This document shows positions 1 through 5,298 of a stretch of DNA of 5,793 bases, one piece after another. The stretch covers positions 1 to 5,793 of the forward strand of contig JASLIL010000113.1 of assembly GCA_030152145.1 (NCBI GenBank), written 5' to 3'. Both the position numbers and the translations under genes were made by a program. Source of the DNA: Tissierellales bacterium (GTDB lineage Bacteria; Bacillota; Clostridia; Tissierellales; JASKZW01). The notes under the pieces were generated by a model. The model was not told the origin of the DNA. It saw nothing but the letters and a program-made list of their open reading frames with translations, and did no database searches. Within the stretch, counting starts at the first letter, position 1; every line of letters starts with the position of its first letter.

Positions 1-625
1 CTTCATCCCTCCAAGTTCTACAGGAACTATGGTACTGACTTATACCAGTCTCCCTGTATATAGTCTCAAGATTATCTAGATTAACTCCACTTCCAGCCAA
101 GATCTCTATTTCCTTTCCATACTCCCTATGAAGCCTTTTAAGAACCTCCAGTCCTCCATCTACACTAGTTGACATACCACTTGTTAGGACCCTGTCAAAT
201 CCTAGTTTTATAAGACTTTCAATGGATCTAAAGGGATCTTTTGTAATGTCAAAGGCCCTGTGAAAAACTGCATCCTTTCCCTCTGACTTAAAAATATCTA
301 AAAGTATAGCATTCCTTTTCTCATCTATTTGGCCCTTGTCATCTAAGACTCCAAAAACTCCCCCTTTAATATTGCCCTTGGCCAGGTGTCTGGCTTCATG
401 ATACATAGTTGTAAACTCATAGTCATTGTAGCTAAAGCCTCCTGGTCTAGGTCTTATCATGGCTATTAAATCTATATTGGTTTTTTCAGCACACAACTCT
501 ATGGTTCCACAAGATGGAGTAAGACCACCTAGGTAGATAGCATTATTAAGCTCAACCCTATGGGCCCCAGCCTTCTCTGCTATAACCACATCTTCAAAAC
601 TTCCACAACAAATCTCTGCAATCAT
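1..625 (-). CDS. cutC: CutC family protein, 3' end beyond the window (partial)
   Basis: This frame stays open from an ATG at 623-625 to the left edge and gives 208 residues; family members run about 200-250, so only the C-terminal tail is missing. Family hallmarks seen are the N-terminal ICCGS (residues 5-9), RVELN (23-27), the signature RPRPGGF (58-64), LTSGM (147-151), GSGVN (178-182) and HSSCR (199-203). Members are cytoplasmic TIM barrels, traditionally called copper homeostasis proteins. In E. coli the copper phenotype of cutC mutants was later attributed to the small RNA MicL encoded at that locus, so the protein's own function is unsettled. It is unrelated to the choline TMA-lyase also named CutC. 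The start is firm: an AGGAGG lies 5 nt upstream, embedded in the last codons of the asparaginase gene, whose stop is 1 nt before this ATG. This implies translational coupling. Family assignment is very likely; a copper role is not shown here. Confidence 0.93.
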   Translation of the reverse strand, partial: MIAEICCGSFEDVVIAEKAGAHRVELNNAIYLGGLTPSCGTIELCAEKTNIDLIAMIRPRPGGFSYNDYEFTTMYHEARHLAKGNIKGGVFGVLDDKGQIDEKRNAILLDIFKSEGKDAVFHRAFDITKDPFRSIESLIKLGFDRVLTSGMSTSVDGGLEVLKRLHREYGKEIEILAGSGVNLDNLETIYRETGISQYHSSCRTWRDE

Positions 626-626
626 T

Positions 627-1559
627 TTATCCTCCTAAATTATCCTCAGTAAGATAGTAATTTTCAATCCAAGCCTGATCTGCTTCAGTATATTTAGTTT
701 CTGAAGCTTCTAAGAAACACCTATAGATCTTAGGTTCCTTGGAACTAGAAGCATAGGAAAATGAAAACTCCTCTATATTTGTTGCAACTCCTGCTTGCCC
801 CTTAGAATCTAAGCATACTACTGATATATCCAAGGCCTGGCCCCTTCTTCTCCTTAACTTTTCATCCAGTCTAGAAACAGCATGGTTTGCTGCCTCTCTT
901 GGCCCTAGGCCATCTTCCAAGAGGCTGACTATCTCATAGGATATACAGCCCTTCATTATATCTTCTCCCAGGCCAGTAGCTGCTGCAGCTCCCACTTGAC
1001 TATCTGCATAGAAGCCTGATCCTATAATAGGGCTATCTCCTACCCTTCCCTCTTTCTTCATAAATAAGCCACTGGTAGAAGTTCCTACCACCATAGAACC
1101 TAGCTTGTCCAAGGCTACAACTCCTACAGTATCATGGCCTTCTGGCAACTTATCTTTTTTCTTAAGGTATCTTTCAAAGGACTGGGAACTTAAAAGATTT
1201 TCCCTCCTGTATCCTAATTCTACCCAATAATTTTCAGCACCAAGCCCAGAAAGAAAATTATTATATTTATTTTTACTTAAGGCCCTGGCCAGGACTATAG
1301 GATTTTTTACATTTTGGACAGCAAAAACTCCTCCTATATCCAACCTATCTCCATCCATAAATCCTGCATCAAGCTCAACCTGACCCAAGGCATTAGGAAG
1401 TCCACTATAGCCTACAGACCTAAAGGCCTCTTGATCCTCCACATATTTTATAGCCTCTACTACGGCTTCTTCAGCACTGCCATCATTTTTAAGTATCTCC
1501 CAACCTATTCTTACACCCTCCAGGCTCATGCCCCAGGTTCCTATTATTGCATAATCCAT
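627..1559 (-). CDS. N4-(beta-N-acetylglucosaminyl)-L-asparaginase family Ntn hydrolase
   Basis: This 310-residue protein belongs to the glycosylasparaginase (AGA) branch of N-terminal nucleophile hydrolases. These cleave the amide bond between asparagine and an attached N-acetylglucosamine. They mature by self-cleavage just before a threonine, which then acts as the catalytic nucleophile. Here the GHDTVG motif (residues 141-146) places the cut between D143 and T144, giving an alpha chain of about 143 and a beta chain of about 167 residues. Other family landmarks are the N-terminal GTWG with W9, SVGYSGLPN (48-56), LDAGFMDG (63-70), the substrate-site GRVGDSP (171-177, R172 and D175) and the AATGLGED stretch (193-200). 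HDT before the nucleophile favours AGA over the plant-type isoaspartyl peptidase, whose motif lacks HD. No signal peptide is visible, so it should act in the cytoplasm, perhaps on imported GlcNAc-Asn or another beta-aspartyl amide. It is the middle gene of a zinc-ribbon/asparaginase/cutC operon. The exact substrate cannot be read from the sequence. Confidence 0.92.
   Translation of the reverse strand: MDYAIIGTWGMSLEGVRIGWEILKNDGSAEEAVVEAIKYVEDQEAFRSVGYSGLPNALGQVELDAGFMDGDRLDIGGVFAVQNVKNPIVLARALSKNKYNNFLSGLGAENYWVELGYRRENLLSSQSFERYLKKKDKLPEGHDTVGVVALDKLGSMVVGTSTSGLFMKKEGRVGDSPIIGSGFYADSQVGAAAATGLGEDIMKGCISYEIVSLLEDGLGPREAANHAVSRLDEKLRRRRGQALDISVVCLDSKGQAGVATNIEEFSFSYASSSKEPKIYRCFLEASETKYTEADQAWIENYYLTEDNLGG
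631..636 (-). promoter_or_regulatory. Ribosome binding site of cutC inside the upstream gene
   Basis: A perfect AGGAGG sits 5 nt before the cutC ATG. It lies within the last glycine codons of the asparaginase gene, and the TAA of that gene falls between this site and the ATG. A ribosome finishing the upstream gene would uncover or directly use the site, so the two proteins are probably made in a linked ratio. Confidence 0.85.
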
Positions 1560-1564
1560 AAATT

Positions 1565-1570
1565 CCTCCT
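1565..1570 (-). promoter_or_regulatory. Ribosome binding site of the asparaginase gene
   Basis: AGGAGG lies 5 nt before the ATG at 1557-1559 and overlaps the TAG stop (1569-1571) of the zinc-ribbon gene. This fixes the asparaginase start and couples it to translation of the gene before it. Confidence 0.85.
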
Positions 1571-1793
1571 AAAGAGATTCTATTTCCCTACAAGGCCACC
1601 TGTGATTACAGTCCTTGCATTTAAATTCCAACTTGTCCTTACCATACTCTCCCCACAAAACACCAGCAGGACCTAGAAATAAATTTCCCACTACAGACCT
1701 ACCAGCCTTAAAACCTCTTTTCCCCAATTCTATATCCCTTGAATCACACTTTGGACAATGTACCTTTACTTGCTTCAAATCTTTTTCCTTCAT
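1569..1793 (-). CDS. Small zinc-ribbon protein of unknown function
   Basis: This 74-residue protein has two cysteine pairs, C13-P-K-C16 and C59-K-D-C62, the classic arrangement of a zinc ribbon. H64 and C68 lie nearby. The pairs are separated by a glycine-rich, partly hydrophobic centre (about residues 32-51, with GNLFLG and GPAGVLWG). That centre is too short and interrupted to call a membrane helix with confidence. Small bacterial proteins of this layout are common, but I know of no assigned function. It could bind nucleic acid or a protein partner, or hold metal. The ATG at 1791-1793 is preceded at 6 nt by a G-rich ribosome binding site (AGGGGGG, 1800-1806). Its stop overlaps the asparaginase ribosome binding site, so it is the first gene of that operon. 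The cysteine pairs, strong ribosome binding site and coupling make it a real gene; its role is open. Confidence 0.85.
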   Translation of the reverse strand: MKEKDLKQVKVHCPKCDSRDIELGKRGFKAGRSVVGNLFLGPAGVLWGEYGKDKLEFKCKDCNHRWPCREIESL

Positions 1794-1812
1794 CTTTATC
1801 CCCCCTAGTTAA

Positions 1813-1842
1813 ATTATAACTTATTTTCCCTATTTTTCCCAA
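1813..1842 (-). promoter_or_regulatory. Probable promoter of the zinc-ribbon/asparaginase/cutC operon
   Basis: Reading the minus strand, a perfect -10 hexamer TATAAT lies at 1818-1813. TTGGGA (1842-1837) lies 18 bp upstream as a partial match to the -35 TTGACA. The -35 overlaps the T-rich tail of the preceding terminator. If this -10 is used, transcription would begin near 1806, only about 13 nt before the ATG, so the leader would be very short and begin at the ribosome binding site. The -10 is strong, the -35 is modest, and the start site is inferred. Confidence 0.5.
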
Positions 1843-1875
1843 TAATAAAAGCCTAGGCCCAGGGCCTAAGCTTTT
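1841..1875 (-). terminator. Rho-independent terminator after the GntR-family gene
   Basis: In the minus-strand RNA, a 13-bp stem with a 3-nt loop forms between 1875-1863 and 1859-1847. The core is GGCC-rich, with one U-G wobble at 1869/1853. The stem is followed by a T-rich tail running on from 1850 to 1841. It begins inside the TAA stop codon (1877-1875) of the regulator gene. On the plus strand the same position is an A-C mismatch and there is no gene to terminate, so the minus-strand reading is preferred. It separates the regulator unit from the downstream operon. Confidence 0.88.
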
Positions 1876-2513
1876 TACAATAACTCTTCTTTAATTTTAT
1901 TAACAAATTCGTCAATATGCTCTCTAGCATGATCTTCTGCTGCATTTTCATCTCTATCTTTAATACTAATTAGGATTCTTTCAAGGCTATCTACAAACAA
2001 ATCTATATCATCAAAATATCTTTGTGAATAATGCCAAAGTCTTTCTGTATGACTATGAAGATCTGATAGTGTCTCTTCCAAACATGGATTCAAGCTGTTT
2101 TTGAAAACTATATCATGAAAACTCTGGTCATCTATTATGGCCTGCTTGTATTCCTTATTTATATCATAACTTCTAAGTCTTTTAACTATCTCGTCCAGTC
2201 TTTCTACATCCTTTGGGTTAATTCTCTTTGTAGCTAATCTTACAGCAAAAGGGTCTAATACTCTAGTAACTTCAAATACAGATTTCATATACATAAAGTC
2301 AATAGGAGCAACTTGAGCGCCAAACCTAGGAACAATATTTAGTAAATTGTCACTGCTTAGCTGTTGAAATACTTTTCTAATAGGCGTCCTACTTATACTA
2401 AACTCCTCAGCAACATCCACCTCATTTAGTACCTCGCCTGGTTCATAATCCAATTCGATTATTCTTCTTTTAAGTATTTCATAAATATCTTCTGTCTTTA
2501 ACTTTTTACTCAA
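1875..2513 (-). CDS. GntR-family transcriptional regulator, FadR/FCD type
   Basis: This 212-residue cytoplasmic DNA-binding protein has an N-terminal winged helix-turn-helix (about residues 6-70). It contains the canonical recognition-helix motif SRTPIRKVFQQLSSDNLL (41-58). A helical FCD ligand-sensing domain follows (about 77-210). FCD domains usually bind a metal through Asp-x3-His plus two further histidines, and often respond to small organic acids. Here D129-x3-H133 is present and H199 fits the last ligand. The position where the third histidine is expected appears to be L177, so metal binding may be altered; H153 or H155 might substitute. The start is TTG at 2511-2513: an in-frame TAA at 2526-2528 rules out anything further upstream, the next ATG is codon 73, and AAGGGG lies 8 nt before the TTG. 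It follows potD on the same strand with its own promoter and ends in a strong terminator. Regulation of itself or of the pot operon is plausible but inferred. Confidence 0.92.
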   Translation of the reverse strand: MSKKLKTEDIYEILKRRIIELDYEPGEVLNEVDVAEEFSISRTPIRKVFQQLSSDNLLNIVPRFGAQVAPIDFMYMKSVFEVTRVLDPFAVRLATKRINPKDVERLDEIVKRLRSYDINKEYKQAIIDDQSFHDIVFKNSLNPCLEETLSDLHSHTERLWHYSQRYFDDIDLFVDSLERILISIKDRDENAAEDHAREHIDEFVNKIKEELL

Positions 2514-2521
2514 TTCGAAAA

Positions 2522-2527
2522 CCCCTT
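2522..2527 (-). promoter_or_regulatory. Ribosome binding site for the TTG start of the regulator
   Basis: AAGGGG lies 8 nt before the TTG at 2511-2513. The A of an in-frame TAA overlaps its upstream end. Since no ATG or GTG exists between that stop and codon 73, this site decides the TTG start. It is weaker than the AGGAGG sites of the neighbouring genes, consistent with low-level synthesis of a regulator. Confidence 0.7.
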
Positions 2528-2560
2528 ATCTATAAATATTATCTTGCGATTAGTAATATA

Positions 2561-2589
2561 ATGATAACAATCTTTAATTGGATTTTCAA
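2561..2589 (-). promoter_or_regulatory. Promoter of the GntR-family regulator
   Basis: On the minus strand, TTGAAA (2589-2584) is followed after exactly 17 bp by TATCAT (2566-2561). A TGT immediately before the -10 makes an extended -10 element. Spacing and hexamers match a housekeeping sigma factor promoter. Transcription would start near 2554 and leave a leader of about 40 nt. It lies wholly in the gap between potD and the regulator gene, so the regulator can be expressed apart from potABCD. Confidence 0.72.
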
Positions 2590-2596
2590 CCATCAA

Positions 2597-2622
2597 ATAC
2601 AAATTGTATATTAAAGATATAC
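2597..2622. promoter_or_regulatory. Overlapping inverted repeats upstream of the regulator promoter (possible operator)
   Basis: Two perfect inverted repeats share a half-site. ATACAA-1-TTGTAT spans 2597-2609, and GTATAT-5-ATATAC spans 2606-2622. Both lie between the potD stop and the -35 of the regulator gene, the nearer one ending 7 nt from it. Symmetric sites in this position are typical for dimeric GntR-family proteins, so autoregulation is possible. The region is very A+T-rich, so chance palindromes are a real alternative. The second repeat is too weak and lacks a T-tract, so it is unlikely to be a terminator for potD. Confidence 0.4.
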
Positions 2623-2626
2623 TTTT

Positions 2627-3682
2627 TTATCTGTGGGCCTTAACCTCTATCCAAAGATCATCAAAAAGTCTTATCATATCCTTAGGATCCTGAAATACTT
2701 CTAGCTCTCCAAGGCTGTCTAAATCTGGATAAGCTATGGGGTTTTCAACCAGATCCTCATCCATATACTTTAGGGCCTCCATATTAGGTGTAGAATATCC
2801 TACATAGTCTGCATTTCTTGCTGCAATTTCTGGTCTTTGCATAAAGTTAATAAACTCATTGGCCATCTTCTTGTTCTTGGCATTCTTAGGAATAACCATA
2901 CTATCAAACCAAAGGTTGGTTCCCTCCTTGGGAACAGAGTAGTCAAGGTCCTCATTTTCATCTACCATTACTATAGCATCTCCAGACCAAACAACTGCAA
3001 GCTGGGCTTCTTCTGCCACCATTAGATCCTTAACCTCATCTCCTATATAGGCATAGACCAGGGGCTTTTGTTTTATAAGCTCATCCTTGGCCTCATTTAA
3101 CTCCTCTGGGCTTCTTGTATTCATAGAGTAGCCTAGTTTCTTTAGGGCCACAGCAAAGGAGTCTCTCTGGCTATCTAGCATAAGAATTTCCTTTTCATAT
3201 TTCTCATCCCAAAGTATATCCCAACTTTCCACTTCTTCCTTGCTAACATACTTTGTGTTGTAGGCAATACCCACTGTTCCCCAAAAAAAGGGTAGGGAAT
3301 ACTCATCTTTTGGATCATAGTCTAGACCTAAAAATTCCTGGCCTATATACTTTCTGTTGGTCATAAGGGACTGGTCCAACTTCTCCAAGAGATCTTCCTT
3401 TCTCATTCTCTCTATCATATAATCTGACGGAAAAGCTACATCATAGCTGGTGCCACCTTTTTTTATGGCAACATACATGTCCTCATTGGTAGCAAAGGTG
3501 TTGTAGTTAACCTTAACATTAAACTCCTCTTCAAACTCTCTAATAACAGACATATCTATATAGTCTCCCCAGTTGTAAACATTTAGGCTTTCCCTGTCAG
3601 AAACCCTCCCGCAACCTGTAACAAAAATAGGAAGAAGTAAAACTACTATTAATCCCAATAATATAAAGCTTTTCTTGATCAA
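2627..3682 (-). CDS. potD: Spermidine/putrescine ABC transporter substrate-binding lipoprotein PotD
   Basis: This 351-residue protein should be a lipoprotein on the outer face of the cytoplasmic membrane. It has basic residues K3-K4, a hydrophobic core (about 6-20) and the lipobox V21-T-G-C24, with C24 as the lipidated cysteine. The mature part is a periplasmic-binding-type fold beginning with the PotD hallmark VYNWGDYID (35-43). By alignment from memory with E. coli PotD, the polyamine pocket is largely kept: W38, D40, Y41, S86, Y88, D174, W232, W258, D260 and Y296. The position of E. coli D168 appears to be S171. Putrescine versus spermidine preference cannot be decided from this. The start is TTG at 3680-3682, overlapping the potC stop as TTGA, with GAGGTG 7 nt upstream; the signal peptide begins directly from it. 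It is the last of four transporter genes, and no strong terminator follows. The family is secure. Confidence 0.95.
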   Translation of the reverse strand: MIKKSFILLGLIVVLLLPIFVTGCGRVSDRESLNVYNWGDYIDMSVIREFEEEFNVKVNYNTFATNEDMYVAIKKGGTSYDVAFPSDYMIERMRKEDLLEKLDQSLMTNRKYIGQEFLGLDYDPKDEYSLPFFWGTVGIAYNTKYVSKEEVESWDILWDEKYEKEILMLDSQRDSFAVALKKLGYSMNTRSPEELNEAKDELIKQKPLVYAYIGDEVKDLMVAEEAQLAVVWSGDAIVMVDENEDLDYSVPKEGTNLWFDSMVIPKNAKNKKMANEFINFMQRPEIAARNADYVGYSTPNMEALKYMDEDLVENPIAYPDLDSLGELEVFQDPKDMIRLFDDLWIEVKAHR

Positions 3683-4470
3683 ATTATATCACCTCTTTCA
3701 GCTATATTCTTACTAGATGACTTGTTTATAATAACCAGTAATATTAAAAGTCCCAAAAACATTAGGGTAGAAAGAGCATTAATAACTGGATTTATACCTC
3801 TCTTGGCCATGGAAAACACTGTTATACTAAGATTGGTTACATCTGCTCCCTTGTTGAAAAAAGATATAACAAAGTCATCTACAGACAGGGTAAAGGCCAT
3901 TAGGGCACCTGTTACTATTCCTGGTTTAATCTCTGGTATAATCACCTTTCTCAGGGCATAAAAGGGAGTTGCGCCAAGATCCATTGCCGCCTCTGCCAAG
4001 TGCCTATTCATCTGCCTAAGCTTGGGCAGGATAGAAAGGATCACATAGGGTATTGAAAAGGTTATATGGGATAGGAGCATGGTAGTAAAGCCAAACTCTA
4101 TCTTTAAAAACCTAAATAGGGTCATTAGGGAAACAGCTGTTACTATATCTGGGTTTAAAACCGGTAGATAATTCAGGTTTAAAAGAATTTTTCTTTTAAA
4201 GCCAGGTATGTCCGAAAGTCCTATGGCTGCTATAGTACCTATAACCGTAGATATAACACTTGATAAGATAGCTATTAAAAGTGTGTAGTAAAGGGCTGTT
4301 AAGACCTCCTTGTCCTGAAACAGCTCAACATACCACTTTAGGGTGAAACCCTTCCAAGCTCCCCTAGATCTTGAATTATTAAAGGAGAAGATAATCAATA
4401 CAGCTATAGGTGCATATAAAAATAAAAATATTAAAAAAGTATAGATTTTCTTAAATAGTTTTCTTACCAT
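3679..4470 (-). CDS. potC: Spermidine/putrescine ABC transporter permease PotC
   Basis: This 263-residue inner-membrane permease is the PotB partner in the polyamine channel. About six membrane helices can be seen (near residues 11-30, 59-82, 100-121, 129-149, 185-204 and 234-249). The cytoplasmic EAA loop that docks on the PotA ATPase begins at E160 (EAAMDLGA) and runs to about P179. The N-terminus, with KK followed by FLYAPIAVLIIFSFN, is typical for PotC. The chosen start is ATG at 4468-4470, which has a perfect AGGAGG 8 nt upstream. An in-frame TTG at 4495-4497 would add nine hydrophilic residues (MTIKEEVRN) that are really the ribosome binding site read as codons, so it is rejected. The first 20 nt overlap the end of potB and the TGA overlaps the potD TTG, so expression is tightly coupled within the operon. 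Confidence 0.95.
   Translation of the reverse strand: MVRKLFKKIYTFLIFLFLYAPIAVLIIFSFNNSRSRGAWKGFTLKWYVELFQDKEVLTALYYTLLIAILSSVISTVIGTIAAIGLSDIPGFKRKILLNLNYLPVLNPDIVTAVSLMTLFRFLKIEFGFTTMLLSHITFSIPYVILSILPKLRQMNRHLAEAAMDLGATPFYALRKVIIPEIKPGIVTGALMAFTLSVDDFVISFFNKGADVTNLSITVFSMAKRGINPVINALSTLMFLGLLILLVIINKSSSKNIAERGDII
3690..3695 (-). promoter_or_regulatory. Ribosome binding site for the TTG start of potD
   Basis: GAGGTG lies 7 nt before the TTG and inside the last codons of potC. The potC TGA and the potD TTG share bases as TTGA, a layout typical of termination-reinitiation coupling. It supports TTG as the true start. Confidence 0.75.
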
Positions 4471-5296
4471 ATTTCTTACCTCCTCCTTGATCGTCAAATT
4501 TAGCTGTGAAAGCCATGGTTATAAGAATCAAGATCATCATTATAACTGATATACTGGATCCAAAGTGCCAGTCTCCAACCCACAGGTACTGCTGCTCTAT
4601 AAGGTTACCTATAAGCAGGTACTGACCTCCTCCTAAAAGTCTTGATATAACAAAGGTGCTCATGGCTGGCATAAATACCATGGTTATACCTGTTACTACT
4701 CCCGGAAGACTTAAGGGGAATATAACCTTGAAAAAAGTCTTAATCTTATTGGCTCCTAGGTCCTCTGCTGCCTCTATAAGGCTCTTGTCTATCTTTATTA
4801 AAACAGAGTAGATAGGAAGTATCATAAAGGGTAGGAAGTTGTAGATCATACCCAAAAGTACAGCCTTATCATTGTAGATAAGATTAAGGGGCTCAAAGCC
4901 CAACTTTGTAATTATATAGTTTATAAAGCCATGCTTACCTAAAAGAGTAAGCCAGGCATAGGTTCTTAAAAGAAAGTTCATCCACATAGGTATAACCAAA
5001 AGAAAGATCATTATATTCCTAACCTTCATATCCTCCTTGGCTATGATCATAGCCATGGGATAGCCTATTATAAGAGTTAATATAGTTGACTTTAGTGCCA
5101 GGGCTATAGAAACCCAAAGAATACTTAAGTACTTCCTGTCAAAAAATCTTTGAAAATGCTCAAAAGAAAATTGGAGGCTCTTAAGATCTCCATCTTCACC
5201 TATTGTTAAGGAAAGGACTCCAATTAAAATTAAAGGAACTACTATAAATAGTGCCATCCATAGGATATATGGATAGGATAGTTTCTTCATATTCAT
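4451..5296 (-). CDS. potB: Spermidine/putrescine ABC transporter permease PotB
   Basis: This 281-residue permease pairs with PotC to form the membrane channel of the polyamine importer. Hydrophobic segments lie near residues 10-31, 60-86, 95-115, 145-166, 195-217 and 248-264, consistent with six helices. The EAA loop that contacts PotA starts at E175 (EAAEDLGANK) and ends near P194. The MWMNFLLRTYAW stretch (104-115) is characteristic of PotB. The ATG at 5294-5296 has AAGGTGG 7 nt upstream; a second ATG two codons later would be 13 nt away and is less likely. Only 2 nt separate this start from the potA stop, and the 3' end overlaps potC by 20 nt. The C-terminal tail (FDDQGGGKKYGKK) is hydrophilic and basic, and carries the potC ribosome binding site. 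Confidence 0.95.
   Translation of the reverse strand: MNMKKLSYPYILWMALFIVVPLILIGVLSLTIGEDGDLKSLQFSFEHFQRFFDRKYLSILWVSIALALKSTILTLIIGYPMAMIIAKEDMKVRNIMIFLLVIPMWMNFLLRTYAWLTLLGKHGFINYIITKLGFEPLNLIYNDKAVLLGMIYNFLPFMILPIYSVLIKIDKSLIEAAEDLGANKIKTFFKVIFPLSLPGVVTGITMVFMPAMSTFVISRLLGGGQYLLIGNLIEQQYLWVGDWHFGSSISVIMMILILITMAFTAKFDDQGGGKKYGKKTI
4479..4484 (-). promoter_or_regulatory. Ribosome binding site that fixes the potC start
   Basis: AGGAGG, part of a longer AAGGAGGAGG run, stands 8 nt before the ATG at 4468-4470 and inside the coding sequence of potB. It shows that potC begins at this ATG rather than at the TTG 27 nt upstream. Confidence 0.85.
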
Positions 5297-5298
5297 AA

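Noticed and set aside
1..625. CutC as choline trimethylamine-lyase
   Set aside because: The name is shared, but that enzyme is a glycyl-radical protein of over 800 residues; the motifs here are those of the small TIM-barrel CutC family.
1314..1812. Plus-strand open frames of 120 and 65 codons
   Set aside because: They are antisense to the asparaginase and zinc-ribbon genes, have no ribosome binding site, and their translations resemble no family and are low in quality compared with the clear minus-strand genes.
1847..1876. Terminator acting on plus-strand transcription
   Set aside because: The plus-strand hairpin has an A-C mismatch where the minus strand has a U-G pair, and no plus-strand gene leads into it.
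2606..2622. Terminator after potD
   Set aside because: The stem is six A+T-rich pairs and no T-tract follows on the minus strand, so it would be a poor terminator; it is better kept as a possible operator half.
2837..3025. Plus-strand open frame of 62 codons
   Set aside because: It lies wholly opposite potD, which is well supported, and has no recognisable domain or start signal.
3722..3961. Plus-strand open frame of 79 codons
   Set aside because: It is a shadow of potC on the other strand, with no ribosome binding site and no family resemblance.
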